A DNA stretch of 64,000 nucleotides from Clostridium sp. BSD9I1 (GTDB lineage: Bacteria; Bacillota; Clostridia; Clostridiales; Clostridiaceae). The stretch is from the NCBI RefSeq assembly GCF_900185645.1, contig NZ_FYAM01000004.1:186001-250000 (forward strand). The letters are read 5' to 3'. Made by a program: the position numbers and the translations under genes. The first letter of the stretch is position 1, and each line of letters begins with the position of its first letter. Shown one piece after another: positions 1-11,130 of the stretch. Below the pieces are notes generated by a model. That model did not search any database. It was not told the origin of the DNA and saw only the letters and a program-made list of their open reading frames with translations.

Positions 1-331
1 AAAATTAAATGGATTTTCATTAAGAGTTCCAACTCCAACAGTATCATGTACAGATTTAGTTGCAGAGCTTTCAAAAGAAGTTACTGTAGATGAGGTTAAC
101 GCAGCATTCAAGAAGGCATCAGAAACTGATATGAAAGGAATACTTGGATTCTGTGAGGAACCATTAGTATCTATAGATTTCAGAGGAGATGAAAGATCAT
201 CAATAATTGATGCTATGTCAACAATGACTATAGAAGGAAATATGGTTAAAGTTATCTCTTGGTATGATAATGAATGGGGATATTCAAATAGACTTGCTGA
301 TTTAACTAAATATGTAGCAGATAGACTATAA
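1..331 (+). CDS. gap: Glyceraldehyde-3-phosphate dehydrogenase, C-terminal part (cut by window edge)
   Basis: Only the last roughly 109 codons are present (frame starts at base 2); the gene begins outside the window. Visible are the conserved RVPTPTVS strand of the catalytic domain and the C-terminal SWYDNEWGYSNRL signature, both diagnostic of phosphorylating NAD-dependent GAPDH. The enzyme oxidises glyceraldehyde 3-phosphate to 1,3-bisphosphoglycerate in the cytoplasm. It is followed by a hairpin terminator and then pgk, the standard clostridial gap-pgk-tpi-gpm-eno order. The active-site cysteine lies upstream and cannot be checked here. Identity is near certain. Confidence 0.96.
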   Translation, partial: KLNGFSLRVPTPTVSCTDLVAELSKEVTVDEVNAAFKKASETDMKGILGFCEEPLVSIDFRGDERSSIIDAMSTMTIEGNMVKVISWYDNEWGYSNRLADLTKYVADRL

Positions 332-363
332 TTTTAAATTATAGCTAAACAATAAACTAAAGG

Positions 364-406
364 AGGGTTTTGATTGTAGTTATGGCTATAAGGCAAAACC
401 CTTTTT
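364..406 (+). terminator. Intrinsic terminator / attenuator between gap and pgk
   Basis: Perfect 9-bp inverted repeat AGGGTTTTG (364-372) and CAAAACCCT (394-402) followed by a run of T. It lies inside an operon-like series, so it probably lowers read-through from gap into pgk rather than ending the operon fully. Confidence 0.7.
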
Positions 407-429
407 AATGTAAGGAAAGGATGATAACT

Positions 430-1626
430 ATGGCATTTGATAAAAAAACTATTGAAGATATAGATGTTAAAGGAAAAAGAGTCCTTGTAAGATGTGATTT
501 TAATGTTCCTATAAAGGATGGAAATATAACTGATGAGAATAGGCTTTTAGGAGCGCTTCCAACTATTCAATATCTTATGAATAATGGTGCAAAAGTAATA
601 CTTTGTTCACATATGGGTAAGCCTAAGGGAGAAGTTAAAAAGGAATTATCTTTAGAACCTGTAGCTAAAAGATTATCAGAGCTTTTAAACAATCAAGTAA
701 AATTTGCGGCAGATGATACTGTAGTAGGAGAAAATGCTAAAAGGGCAGTAAGCGAAATGAAGGATGGGGAAATAGTCCTTCTTGAAAATACAAGATTTAG
801 AAAAGAAGAAACTAAAAATGAAGAAGGTTTTTCAAGAGAATTAGCTTCACTAGCAGACGTATTCGTAAATGATGCCTTTGGAACAGCTCATAGAGCGCAC
901 TGTTCTACAGTAGGAGTTACTGAATTTGTACAGGTATCTGTATGTGGATATTTAATCCAAAAGGAGTTAAAGTTTTTAGGAGACACGGTGGAAAGTCCAG
1001 AAAGACCATTTGTTGCGATACTAGGAGGGGCAAAGGTTTCAGATAAGATAAATGTTATAAATAACCTTTTAGATAAAGTAGATACTTTAATAATTGGTGG
1101 AGGTATGGCGTATACTTTCTTAAAAGCACAGGGATATACAATAGGAAATTCCTTAGTAGAGGAAGATAAACTGGAGTATTCTAAAGAGATGGTTGAAAAG
1201 GCCAAGGAAAAGGGTGTAAAGTTTATGCTTCCTGTGGATCATGTAATAGCAGCAAAATTTGATGCTTCAGCAGAGCCTGTAACTACAGAAAATGAAGATA
1301 TCAAAGAAGGACATATGGGATTGGATATTGGACCAAAGACAGCTAAGATGTATGCTGATGAAATAAAATCTTCAAAGACTGTTATTTGGAATGGACCTAT
1401 GGGAGTATTTGAATTTGAAAACTTTGCTAAGGGTACCTTAGAAGTTGCAAAGGCTATGGCAAATTCCAATGCAGTTACTGTAATTGGTGGAGGAGATAGT
1501 GCAGCTGCAGTTAATCAATTAGGCTTTGGAAATGAAATGACTCATATATCAACTGGAGGGGGAGCATCTCTTGAATTCTTAGAAGGAAAAGAGCTTCCAG
1601 GAATAACAGCATTGAGCAATAAGTAA
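430..1626 (+). CDS. pgk: Phosphoglycerate kinase
   Basis: Converts 1,3-bisphosphoglycerate and ADP to 3-phosphoglycerate and ATP. The 398-residue product has the family length. Visible motifs: RCDFNVP near the N-terminus, [24 protein letters not shown] at the hinge, the nucleotide-binding [11 protein letters not shown], and [14 protein letters not shown] near the C-terminus. An in-frame ATG at 421 lies directly against the ribosome site AAGGAAAGG, so the ATG at 430 (MAFDKKT), about 7 bases from that site, is the better start. It follows gap and precedes tpiA by about 20 bases, so it belongs to the glycolytic operon. Confidence 0.98.
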   Translation: MAFDKKTIEDIDVKGKRVLVRCDFNVPIKDGNITDENRLLGALPTIQYLMNNGAKVILCSHMGKPKGEVKKELSLEPVAKRLSELLNNQVKFAADDTVVGENAKRAVSEMKDGEIVLLENTRFRKEETKNEEGFSRELASLADVFVNDAFGTAHRAHCSTVGVTEFVQVSVCGYLIQKELKFLGDTVESPERPFVAILGGAKVSDKINVINNLLDKVDTLIIGGGMAYTFLKAQGYTIGNSLVEEDKLEYSKEMVEKAKEKGVKFMLPVDHVIAAKFDASAEPVTTENEDIKEGHMGLDIGPKTAKMYADEIKSSKTVIWNGPMGVFEFENFAKGTLEVAKAMANSNAVTVIGGGDSAAAVNQLGFGNEMTHISTGGGASLEFLEGKELPGITALSNK

Positions 1627-1645
1627 TTAGAAAGTGGTGAAATCA

Positions 1646-2392
1646 ATGAGAATTCCTATAATTGCAGGTAATTGGAAAATGCATAATACCATAGATGAAG
1701 CAATTAAGCTTGTGGAAGAATTAAAACCTATGGTTAAGAATGCGAAATGTGAAGTAGTAGTATGTCCGACATTTGTATGTTTACATGCAGTGAAAAAAGC
1801 TGTAGAAGGAACAAATATAAAAGTAGGAGCACAAAATATGCACTTTGAAGAAAAGGGTGCTTTTACAGGAGAAGTTTCTCCACTAATGCTTCAAGATATG
1901 GGTATGGATTATGTAATAATTGGGCATAGTGAAAGAAGGCAATATTTCAATGAAACAGATGAAACAATAAACAAAAAAATAAAAGCTGCATTTGAACATG
2001 ATTTAACACCTATATTATGTGTAGGAGAAACCCTAGATGAAAGAGAAAGTAATATAACAGAAGAAGTTATAGCAAGACAAGTAAAGCTTGACTTAGCTAA
2101 TATCTCAGGAGAATTAGTAGAAAATATTGTTATAGCATATGAGCCTATTTGGGCTATAGGCACAGGTAAAACAGCTACATCTGAAGAAGCAAATGAAACT
2201 ATAGCGTTTATAAGAGGTATAATAGGAAATATATATGGTAAAAATGTAGCGGATAAGGTGAGGATACAATATGGAGGCTCTGTTAAACCTGCTACTATTA
2301 ATGAACAAATGTGTATGTCTGATATAGATGGAGCTTTAGTTGGAGGAGCGAGTTTAAAAGCAGAAGACTTTGCAGCTATAGTAAACTTTTAA
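1646..2392 (+). CDS. tpiA: Triosephosphate isomerase
   Basis: Interconverts dihydroxyacetone phosphate and glyceraldehyde 3-phosphate. Product of 248 residues, typical for the TIM family. Seen: GNWKMH with the substrate-binding Lys, IIGHSERR with the catalytic His, [14 protein letters not shown] with the catalytic Glu and the mobile loop 6, and the phosphate-binding YGGSV and GGASL segments. GTG codons at 1634 and 1637 are in frame, but the ATG at 1646 sits 6-7 bases from AAGTGGTG and matches the usual family N-terminus ([11 protein letters not shown]). Lies tightly between pgk and gpmI. Confidence 0.98.
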   Translation: MRIPIIAGNWKMHNTIDEAIKLVEELKPMVKNAKCEVVVCPTFVCLHAVKKAVEGTNIKVGAQNMHFEEKGAFTGEVSPLMLQDMGMDYVIIGHSERRQYFNETDETINKKIKAAFEHDLTPILCVGETLDERESNITEEVIARQVKLDLANISGELVENIVIAYEPIWAIGTGKTATSEEANETIAFIRGIIGNIYGKNVADKVRIQYGGSVKPATINEQMCMSDIDGALVGGASLKAEDFAAIVNF

Positions 2393-2412
2393 GGTGTAGT
2401 AGGGGGAAAAAG

Positions 2413-3960
2413 ATGAATAAGAGACCAGTAATGCTCATGATTTTAGATGGATTTGGATTAACAAATAACATAGAGGGCAATGCTATAGCTAAAGCTAATA
2501 AGCCTAATTTTACAAAGTATTTTAATAATTATCCACATACAGAACTTGAAGCAAGCGGGTTAAGCGTAGGACTTCCAGAAGGACAAATGGGGAATTCTGA
2601 AGTAGGGCATTTGAATATAGGTGCAGGAAGAATAATATATCAGGAACTAACACGAATCACAAAAGAAATAAAGGAAGGAAACTTCTTTAAAAATTTACAA
2701 ATAAATGAGGTAATGGATAAGGCCATTGAAAATAAGTCTTCATTACACCTATTGGGACTACTTTCAGATGGCGGTGTACATTCTCATATAGATCACCTTA
2801 AAGCATTAATAAAGCTAGCTAAGGAAAAGGGACTAAAAGATGTGTATGTTCATGCGTTTTTAGATGGAAGAGATGTACCGCCATCTTCAGCAATAGAATA
2901 TATTGAAGATTTAGAAGATTATATGGCTGAAATAGGAATAGGTAAAATAGCTACAATTTCTGGTAGATATTATGCTATGGATAGAGATAAAAGGTGGGAA
3001 AGAATCAATCTTGCTTATAATGCAATGGTACTTGGAGAAGGTGAGGAGTCAAAATCCGCAATAGAGGCAGTACGAAAATCATACCATGATAACAAAACAG
3101 ATGAATTTGTACTTCCTACGGTGATAATAAATGGTGATAAGCCTACAGGGATGATTCAAAATAATGATTCTGTAATCTTCTTCAATTTCAGACCAGATAG
3201 AGCAAGAGAGATTACTCGTGCAATAAACGACGAGGTGTTTGATGGATTTAATAGAGAAACATTAAATCTCAATTTTTTAACAATGACTATTTATGATAAA
3301 TCTATAGAAAATGTTAGAGTAGCTTATAAACCTGAGAGTTATAAAAATACTTTAGGAGAATATGTAAGCAGTTTAGGACTTAAGCAGCTAAGAATTGCAG
3401 AAACAGAAAAATATGCACATGTAACATTTTTCTTCAATGGTGGAATAGAATATCCAAATGAAGGTGAAGATAGAGCGCTTATCCCATCTCCAAAGGTTGC
3501 AACTTATGATTTGCAGCCTGAAATGAGTGCTTATGAAGTTACAGAAGAGTTATTAAAGAGATTGGATACAAATTTATATGATATGATAATTTTAAATTTT
3601 GCTAATCCTGATATGGTAGGGCACACAGGAGTAATTGATGCAGCTAAAAAAGCTGTAGAAGTAGTAGATGAGTGCATGGGTAAAATTGTAGATAAAGTTT
3701 TATCGATGGATGGTAGTGTATTTGTAACTGCTGACCATGGGAATGCAGAACAAATGATGGATTTTTCCACAGGAGGAGCGTTCACTTCTCATACTACAAA
3801 TCATGTTCCCTTCATGTATATAAGTGGTGATGCTAATTCTAAAAGTTTTATAGAAGGTGGAGTTCTAGCGGATATCGCTCCAACAATGCTCACAGAGATG
3901 GGAATTTCTATTCCTAAGGAAATGACAGGTAAAGTATTGTTTAATTTAGAAAATAATTAA
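2413..3960 (+). CDS. gpmI: 2,3-bisphosphoglycerate-independent phosphoglycerate mutase
   Basis: Interconverts 3- and 2-phosphoglycerate using two Mn2+ ions and a phosphoserine intermediate. At 515 residues it is the full-length cofactor-independent type. Seen: N-terminal metal motif LDGFG, the serine nucleophile motif GNSEVGHLNIGAGR near residue 62, RDVPPSS, SGRYYAMDRD, NFRPDRAR, the second metal site HVTFFFNGG, NPDMVGHTG and TADHGNAEQM. Start ATG follows AGGGGGAAAA. It sits 20 bases after tpiA and 36 before eno. Confidence 0.98.
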   Translation: MNKRPVMLMILDGFGLTNNIEGNAIAKANKPNFTKYFNNYPHTELEASGLSVGLPEGQMGNSEVGHLNIGAGRIIYQELTRITKEIKEGNFFKNLQINEVMDKAIENKSSLHLLGLLSDGGVHSHIDHLKALIKLAKEKGLKDVYVHAFLDGRDVPPSSAIEYIEDLEDYMAEIGIGKIATISGRYYAMDRDKRWERINLAYNAMVLGEGEESKSAIEAVRKSYHDNKTDEFVLPTVIINGDKPTGMIQNNDSVIFFNFRPDRAREITRAINDEVFDGFNRETLNLNFLTMTIYDKSIENVRVAYKPESYKNTLGEYVSSLGLKQLRIAETEKYAHVTFFFNGGIEYPNEGEDRALIPSPKVATYDLQPEMSAYEVTEELLKRLDTNLYDMIILNFANPDMVGHTGVIDAAKKAVEVVDECMGKIVDKVLSMDGSVFVTADHGNAEQMMDFSTGGAFTSHTTNHVPFMYISGDANSKSFIEGGVLADIAPTMLTEMGISIPKEMTGKVLFNLENN

Positions 3961-3984
3961 AATACAACAATAATTAATATTTAG

Positions 3985-5292
<1,308 letters not shown>

Positions 5293-5440
5293 TAAATAAA
5301 GAAGTATGACAAATGGGAGGTTCAGGGAAACTTGAATCTCTTAATTTATATAAAATTTATGAATATGTGACTAAAATGGAATTAAATGGATATAATAAGG
5401 AATGGCCTTGTATTTCAGCGTATTTACATATTATAGTAAG

Positions 5441-5469
5441 TTGTTGAAAGAATGAAGTTATGCTACAAT
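5441..5469 (+). promoter_or_regulatory. Sigma-A type promoter upstream of secG
   Basis: TTGTTG (5441-5446), 17-base spacer, TACAAT (5464-5469). It lies in the 245-base eno-secG gap, about 70 bases before secG, and would give secG-hppA its own start. The rest of that gap holds only a weak hairpin after eno (around 5316-5336) without a good T-run. Confidence 0.55.
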
Positions 5470-5537
5470 TAATAAAAGATATATATAAAACTGGGGAAAA
5501 ATATTAAAACTAACAAAAAGATAGAGGAGGTAGAAGG

Positions 5538-5765
5538 ATGAAAAATACATTGACAATTTTACAGGTTATAGTGTCAATTACACTAATAATATCTGTACTT
5601 GCACAGCCGGCTAAGACTCAGGGATTTAGCTTGCTTACAGGAGCATCAGACACTTTTTATGCTAAGAATAAAACAAAAACTTTTGAATCAACTATGTCAA
5701 AGCTTACAGTAATATGTTCTATATTATTTGCTGTAATAACTGTATCTTTAAACGTAATTAAGTAA
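5538..5765 (+). CDS. secG: Preprotein translocase subunit SecG
   Basis: Small auxiliary membrane subunit of the SecYEG translocon. 75 residues with two hydrophobic segments (about residues 3-23 and 52-72) joined by a polar loop containing GFSLLTGASDTFY, the Gly-rich region typical of SecG. Preceded by GAGGAGGTAGAAGG. In clostridia and bacilli secG lies beside rnr-smpB-ssrA, as it does here apart from the inserted hppA. The short length makes sequence-only assignment a little less firm, but the hydropathy, loop motif and neighbours agree. Confidence 0.9.
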   Translation: MKNTLTILQVIVSITLIISVLAQPAKTQGFSLLTGASDTFYAKNKTKTFESTMSKLTVICSILFAVITVSLNVIK

Positions 5766-5798
5766 AATTATTTACAAAAGTCAGGGGGATATGATTAT

Positions 5799-7820
5799 AT
5801 GGATAATTACTTAATTTATACTGTTGGAGCTGGAGTTATAGCTCTAATATTTGCTTTCTTTTTAAGTAGTTTTATTTCAAAGGAAAGCGACGGCAATGAA
5901 AGAATGAGGGAAATTTCTGGTTATATTCATGAAGGTGCTATGGCTTTTTTGAAAACAGAATATAGGTATCTTACGGTATTTATAATTGTAGTTGCTGTGG
6001 CGTTAGCTTTATTTGTACAGTGGGCAACTGCGGTGTGTTTTATAATAGGAGCTCTTTTTTCGATTTTCGCAGGATACTTTGGTATGAACGTTGCTACTAA
6101 GTCAAATGTTAGAACTGCAGAAGCAGCAAGACATAGTCAAAATAAGGCTCTAAACATTGCCTTTTCAGGCGGAGCTGTTATGGGAATGTCTGTGGTAGGA
6201 TTAGGGCTTATAGGAATTGGGTTATTGTATATGTTATTTGAAGGAGATATGAATGTCATAACAGGATTTGGGCTTGGTGCAAGTTCTATAGCTTTATTTG
6301 CTCGTGTTGGAGGCGGAATATATACAAAGGCAGCAGATGTAGGGGCTGACTTAGTTGGAAAAGTAGAAGAAGGTATTCCAGAGGATGACCCAAGAAACCC
6401 TGCGGTAATAGCTGATAACGTTGGAGATAACGTAGGTGATGTAGCGGGAATGGGTGCAGATCTTTTTGAGTCCTATGTAGGTTCAATAATATCTGCACTT
6501 ACTTTAAGCTCTGTAATCTTTTCCAATAAGGAAGGTGCAATTTATACACTCTTACTATCTGCAGCAGGTATTATAGCAGCTATAGTAGGAGTGTTGGTTG
6601 CAAGGCAAAGTAAAGCAGCTAACCCTCAAAAGGCATTAAATAGCGGAACTTATATTAGTGGTATTATAGTAATAGTTGTAGCTGCAATACTTAGTAATGT
6701 GATTTTTGGAAACTTAAAGGCCTTTGCTGCAATTACTGCAGGGCTTGTAGTAGGAATGCTTATAGGAAAAATTACAGAAATATATACTTCTGGAGATTAT
6801 GGATATGTTAAAAAGATTGCTCGTCAATCAGAAACTGGACCAGCGACTACTATAATTTCAGGACTTGCGGTAGGAATGCAGTCGACTATGTGGCCTATAG
6901 TTTTAATAGGAATTGGTGTGCTTGCATCATTTTTTATAATGGGTGGAGCTAATGATGTAAGTATGGGTCTTTATGGTATAGCTCTTTCTGCAGTGGGGAT
7001 GCTTTCTATAACTGGTATTACTGTAGCAGTAGATGCTTATGGGCCAATAGCAGATAATGCAGGTGGTATTGCAGAGATGTCTCATCTTCCACATGAAGTT
7101 AGAGAAATAACAGATAAACTTGATTCAGTAGGAAATACAACAGCAGCAATAGGTAAGGGATTTGCAATAGGTTCAGCAGCATTAACAGCACTTGCATTAT
7201 TTGCTTCCTATGCACAAGCTGTACAAATAACTACTATAGATTTATTAAATCCAATTACTTTAGTTGGAATGCTCATAGGATCAATGCTTCCATTCTTGTT
7301 TGGAGCACTTACTATGGAATCTGTAGGTAAAGCAGCCAATGAAATGATAGAAGAAGTAAGAAGACAATTTAAAACTATACCTGGAATAATGGAAGAAAAA
7401 GCAAAACCAGATTATAAGAAATGCGTAGATATATCAACAGCAGCAGCTATAAGAGAAATGATTCTTCCAGGAGTGCTTGCTATAGTGATTCCTTTAGCTA
7501 TGGGATTACTTCTTGGAAAAGAAGCTCTAGGTGGCTTTATAGCCGGAGCAGTAGCTACAGGAGTACTAGTTGCAATACTTATGGCAAACTCTGGTGGAGC
7601 CTGGGATAATGCTAAAAAGTATATTGAAAGTGGAGAGCATGGTGGAAAAGGAAGCTTTGCTCATAAGGCAGCAGTGGTAGGTGATACTGTTGGAGATCCA
7701 TTTAAGGATACTTCAGGACCGTCTATGAATATATTGATAAAACTTATGACAATAGTTTCACTTGTATTTGCACCAGTAATTTTAAAGTACGGCGGTATAC
7801 TACTTGAATTATTTAAATAA
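5799..7820 (+). CDS. hppA: Membrane-bound, K+-dependent ion-pumping pyrophosphatase
   Basis: Couples hydrolysis of pyrophosphate to export of H+ and/or Na+ across the cytoplasmic membrane. 673 residues with about 16 hydrophobic segments. Substrate and metal motifs: [20 protein letters not shown] and the following DNVGD around residues 190-215, and the C-terminal [15 protein letters not shown]. Around residues 445-455 it reads [10 protein letters not shown]; alanine at this place marks the K+-dependent subfamily, while K+-independent pumps have lysine. Which ion is pumped cannot be told reliably from sequence. It starts 33 bases after secG. Such pumps recover energy from biosynthetic pyrophosphate, which fits an energy-limited anaerobe. 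Confidence 0.97.
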   Translation: MDNYLIYTVGAGVIALIFAFFLSSFISKESDGNERMREISGYIHEGAMAFLKTEYRYLTVFIIVVAVALALFVQWATAVCFIIGALFSIFAGYFGMNVATKSNVRTAEAARHSQNKALNIAFSGGAVMGMSVVGLGLIGIGLLYMLFEGDMNVITGFGLGASSIALFARVGGGIYTKAADVGADLVGKVEEGIPEDDPRNPAVIADNVGDNVGDVAGMGADLFESYVGSIISALTLSSVIFSNKEGAIYTLLLSAAGIIAAIVGVLVARQSKAANPQKALNSGTYISGIIVIVVAAILSNVIFGNLKAFAAITAGLVVGMLIGKITEIYTSGDYGYVKKIARQSETGPATTIISGLAVGMQSTMWPIVLIGIGVLASFFIMGGANDVSMGLYGIALSAVGMLSITGITVAVDAYGPIADNAGGIAEMSHLPHEVREITDKLDSVGNTTAAIGKGFAIGSAALTALALFASYAQAVQITTIDLLNPITLVGMLIGSMLPFLFGALTMESVGKAANEMIEEVRRQFKTIPGIMEEKAKPDYKKCVDISTAAAIREMILPGVLAIVIPLAMGLLLGKEALGGFIAGAVATGVLVAILMANSGGAWDNAKKYIESGEHGGKGSFAHKAAVVGDTVGDPFKDTSGPSMNILIKLMTIVSLVFAPVILKYGGILLELFK

Positions 7821-7826
7821 AAGATT

Positions 7827-7857
7827 AGGGATTTAGCTTAAGCTAGGTCCCTTTTTA
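7827..7857 (+). terminator. Intrinsic terminator after hppA
   Basis: AGGGA, a perfect TAGCTTAAGCTA palindrome and TCCCT form a stem ending in TTTTTAT directly after the hppA stop. Confidence 0.85.
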
Positions 7858-7882
7858 TATAAATATTATTTAAGATATTCAG

Positions 7883-7909
7883 TTGACATGTGGATAAAAT
7901 TGCTATAGC
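7883..7909 (+). promoter_or_regulatory. Possible promoter for rnr
   Basis: Consensus TTGACA at 7883-7888 followed by an extended -10-like TGCTATAGC (7901-7909). The spacer is 15 bases for TATAGC or 17 for TAGCAT, so the exact -10 is uncertain. It lies about 130 bases before rnr. Confidence 0.4.
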
Positions 7910-8040
7910 ATGAATGTAAATCCAATGACATTTAGAATTTGAAGAATACTTTATTAAATATAGAATAACTTTAATGTTTACTAGTAAGAATATACATATA
8001 GGTATATTTTTCGTAGGCATATATAAAAGGAGGTAAATAG

Positions 8041-10287
8041 ATGAACTTACAAGAAACTATAGTTGAATTTATGAAAGAACAGGCATACAAGCCTATGGAT
8101 GCTAGAGAGCTGTCCAGAATTTTTGATATAAAGAAAAGTGACTATGAGGACTTTTTAAAGACATTAGATTACATGGAAAAGGATGGACTTATAGTTAGAA
8201 CAAGAACAGAACATTATGGAGTTCCAGAAAGAATGGGGTTAATAGTTGGAAAGCTTCAAGGACATCAAAAGGGATTTGGATTTTTAATACCTGAAGTAGA
8301 TAGACCGGATGTGTTTATACCTTCATCTAACATGAATGGAGCTATGCACGGTGATAGGGTAATGGTAAAAGTATTAAGGGAAGAAGATGGAGGTAAAAAG
8401 TGCGAAGGGGAGATAATAAGAATAATAGAAAGAGCAAATAAAAATGTTATAGGTATATTTGAAGAAAGCAAAAACTTTGGATTTGTGGTACCGGATGAAA
8501 AAAGAATGTATCAAGACATTTATGTGCCAAAGGAAAAAGCTAAAGGAGCGAAGACTGGAGACATAGTTATAGTAGAAATACTAAAGTGGCCAGATACTAG
8601 AAGAAGCCCTGAAGGTAAAGTTGTAGAAATATTGGGTAAAAAGGGAGACCGTGGAATAGATATTTTAACTATAATAAAAAAATATAGACTTCCAGAAGAG
8701 TTTCCTCCTAAAGTGCAAAGCTATGTCGATAAAATTCCTGAAGAAATTCCAGAAGAAGAATATGAAAAACGTACTGATTTAAGAAATTTAAAAATTGTAA
8801 CTATAGACGGAGAAGATGCTAAAGATTTAGATGATGCTATATCTATTGAAAAGTTATCTAATGGAAACTACAAGCTTGGAGTTCATATTGCAGATGTATC
8901 TCATTATGTAAAAGAGAAGAATCCATTGGATAAGGAAGCCCTAAAGAGAGGAACCTCTGTATATTTAATAGATAGAGTTATACCTATGCTTCCTAAAAAG
9001 CTTTCGAATGGAATGTGTAGCTTAAATCCTAAAGTTGATAGGCTTACATTGACCTGCATGATGGAAATAGATAGAAGTGGTAAAGTAGTGGATCATGAGG
9101 TTTTTGAAAGTGTAATAAAAACCAGTGAGAGAATGACTTATACAGATGTTACTAAGATACTTAGAGATAAAGATGAAGAACTTATGCAAAGATATGATTA
9201 TTTGTTAGAAGAATTTAAGACTATGGAAGAGCTTTGCAAAATACTTTATAAAAAGAGAATTGATAGAGGGGCTATAGATTTTGATTTTGAGGAGTGTAAA
9301 ATAACTTTAGATCAAAATGGCAAGCCTATAAAAATTGAACCTTATGAAAGAGCTATAGCAAATAGAGTTATAGAAGAATTTATGCTTGTATGTAATGAGA
9401 CCATTGCAGAGTATATGTTTTGGGCAAACGTTCCATTTGTATATAGAATTCATGAAGATCCAGATATAGAAAAATTAACACACTTTAATGAGTTTGCTCA
9501 TAATTTAGGTTATGTAGTAAAGATGACACAGGAGATTCATCCTAAGTCTCTTCAGGGAATCGTGGAAAAAGCTAAAGGTACAAGAGAAGAGACTGTAATA
9601 AATACATTGCTTCTTCGTTCTTTGAAGAAAGCAAGATATGCACCAGAATCTGTTGGCCATTTTGGATTAGCAGCAAGGTATTACTGCCATTTCACATCAC
9701 CTATAAGGAGATATCCGGACCTCATAATACACAGAATAATTAAAGAATATATAAATGGCAAGATTAATGATAAGAGGATAAATAAGCTCACTGACGAGGT
9801 GTCCGTAGCATCAATACAATCTTCCGAAATGGAAAGACTTGCAGATGAAGCTGAAAGAGAAGTAGATGATTTAAAGAAAGCAGAATATATGAGTGAAAGA
9901 ATAGGAGAGGTTTATGAAGGAATAATTTCTTCTGTTACAGCATTTGGTATGTTTATAGAATTACCTAATACCATAGAAGGACTTGTTCACATAAGCACGC
10001 TAAATGATGATTATTATATATATGATGAAAAGCATTTATGCCTTATAGGGGAAAGAACTAAGAAGAAGTATAAGTTAGGGGATGCAGTAAGAATTAAAGT
10101 TGATAAAGTTGATATAGATGCACATGAAATTTTCTTTGAATTACTAGATCAAGAATCAGAAGATGATGAAGATTTAGATGGCAATGCTATAGTAAACAAT
10201 AGTGATAGTCAGCATGAAGAATTACAGAAAGAGGAAGTTCAAGAAGCAGTGCTTCCAGTAGCAGAGTACTTTGAAGAAAACGAATAG
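8041..10287 (+). CDS. rnr: Ribonuclease R
   Basis: Processive 3'-5' exoribonuclease that degrades structured RNA, including mRNA released by trans-translation. 748 residues: N-terminal winged-helix region (1-60), two cold-shock-type domains (about 65-220), the RNB catalytic domain (about 245-570) with DGEDAKDLDDAIS carrying the catalytic aspartates and the late HFTSPIRRYPDLIIHR motif, then an S1 domain from about 620 (GIISSVTAFGMFIELP). The C-terminal tail is acidic. ATG preceded by AAAGGAGGT. It precedes smpB and ssrA, its partners in ribosome rescue. Confidence 0.97.
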   Translation: MNLQETIVEFMKEQAYKPMDARELSRIFDIKKSDYEDFLKTLDYMEKDGLIVRTRTEHYGVPERMGLIVGKLQGHQKGFGFLIPEVDRPDVFIPSSNMNGAMHGDRVMVKVLREEDGGKKCEGEIIRIIERANKNVIGIFEESKNFGFVVPDEKRMYQDIYVPKEKAKGAKTGDIVIVEILKWPDTRRSPEGKVVEILGKKGDRGIDILTIIKKYRLPEEFPPKVQSYVDKIPEEIPEEEYEKRTDLRNLKIVTIDGEDAKDLDDAISIEKLSNGNYKLGVHIADVSHYVKEKNPLDKEALKRGTSVYLIDRVIPMLPKKLSNGMCSLNPKVDRLTLTCMMEIDRSGKVVDHEVFESVIKTSERMTYTDVTKILRDKDEELMQRYDYLLEEFKTMEELCKILYKKRIDRGAIDFDFEECKITLDQNGKPIKIEPYERAIANRVIEEFMLVCNETIAEYMFWANVPFVYRIHEDPDIEKLTHFNEFAHNLGYVVKMTQEIHPKSLQGIVEKAKGTREETVINTLLLRSLKKARYAPESVGHFGLAARYYCHFTSPIRRYPDLIIHRIIKEYINGKINDKRINKLTDEVSVASIQSSEMERLADEAEREVDDLKKAEYMSERIGEVYEGIISSVTAFGMFIELPNTIEGLVHISTLNDDYYIYDEKHLCLIGERTKKKYKLGDAVRIKVDKVDIDAHEIFFELLDQESEDDEDLDGNAIVNNSDSQHEELQKEEVQEAVLPVAEYFEENE

Positions 10288-10320
10288 GAAATTGCTGAAA
10301 TTCAGTAGATAGTAATGAAA

Positions 10321-10404
10321 TTTTTAATGTTCAAGTGTATGGAATTTGCATTGTAGCAAGCTTTCCTAGATGCAAATCCCATACATCTGGTTTAGCATTA
10401 AAAA
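10321..10404 (+). repeat. Long nested inverted repeat between rnr and smpB
   Basis: Outer arms TTTTTAATG (10321-10329) and CATTAAAAA (10396-10404) enclose inner 15-base arms at 10337-10351 and 10370-10384, GTATGGAATTTGCAT against ATGCAAATCCCATAC, complementary except for one G-T. The whole can fold into one long hairpin. It lacks a terminal T-run, so it does not look like a simple terminator; it may be a processing or stability element, or a small repeat. A short CTGAA/TTCAG hairpin lies just upstream. Confidence 0.6.
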
Positions 10405-10415
10405 CGGTATGAAGC

Positions 10416-10444
10416 TTGACTTTTAGTAAAATTTGTAATATAAT
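10416..10444 (+). promoter_or_regulatory. Sigma-A promoter for smpB
   Basis: TTGACT (10416-10421), 17-base spacer, perfect TATAAT (10439-10444), about 40 bases upstream of the smpB start. Confidence 0.75.
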
Positions 10445-10485
10445 ATTGTTTTAAGAAGTACCATAAATAAAGTAGGTGATACCTA

Positions 10486-10956
10486 GTGGCAAAGAAGACA
10501 GTAAATAAGACATTAGCTGAAAATAGAAAAGCAAGGCATGATTATTTTATAGAAGAAGTTTATGAAGCTGGAATAGAACTTGTAGGAACAGAAGTCAAGT
10601 CCATAAGAGGGGGGAAAGCTAACTTAAAGGATTGCTATGCTGAAATAAGAAATGGTGAAATATTTGTCTGTAATATGCATATAAGTCCTTATGAACAGGG
10701 AAATATATTTAATAAAGATCCTTTGAGAAATAGAAAGCTTTTACTTCATAAAAGGGAAATTCTTAAGCTTGAACAATTTACTGCTCAAGAGGGTTATACA
10801 TTAGTTCCACTATCATTATATTTAAAGAATGGTAGAGTTAAGGTTAGCTTAGCTGTAGCTAAGGGTAAGAAAAACTATGATAAGAGAGATTCTATGCTTG
10901 AGAAGGCAGCAAAGAGGGATATTGAGCGTGAATTAAAAGAAAGATCAAAATATTAG
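10486..10956 (+). CDS. smpB: SsrA-binding protein SmpB
   Basis: Binds the tRNA-like part of tmRNA and delivers it to stalled ribosomes. 156 residues, normal for the family. Seen: N-terminal [34 protein letters not shown] of the beta-barrel, [12 protein letters not shown], and the basic C-terminal tail with [10 protein letters not shown] that enters the empty mRNA channel. Start is GTG, preceded by TAGGTGATA. It lies 174 bases before the tmRNA gene and shares function with rnr upstream. Confidence 0.97.
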   Translation: MAKKTVNKTLAENRKARHDYFIEEVYEAGIELVGTEVKSIRGGKANLKDCYAEIRNGEIFVCNMHISPYEQGNIFNKDPLRNRKLLLHKREILKLEQFTAQEGYTLVPLSLYLKNGRVKVSLAVAKGKKNYDKRDSMLEKAAKRDIERELKERSKY

Positions 10957-11007
10957 ATAAAGAAATTAAGATTTTCTTTAATTAATCAATTTATCTAATA
11001 ATTACTA

Positions 11008-11036
11008 TTGATAAATAATAAAAATTGTTGTATCAT
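11008..11036 (+). promoter_or_regulatory. Promoter of the tmRNA gene
   Basis: TTGATA (11008-11013), 17-base spacer, TATCAT (11031-11036), giving a precursor with about 85-90 bases of 5' leader before the mature tmRNA. Confidence 0.6.
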
Positions 11037-11130
11037 AATAACTGTAAGATAACTCAAAGCTAAATTGTCACTGATAACTAAAACGAGTTGTCAGCAAGTT
11101 CTTTGAAAAATAAAATATTAATTAAATTAT

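Noticed and set aside
7421-7609. Small Ser/Tyr/Arg-rich plus-strand frame inside hppA
   Set aside because: Out-of-frame reading of the pyrophosphatase gene.
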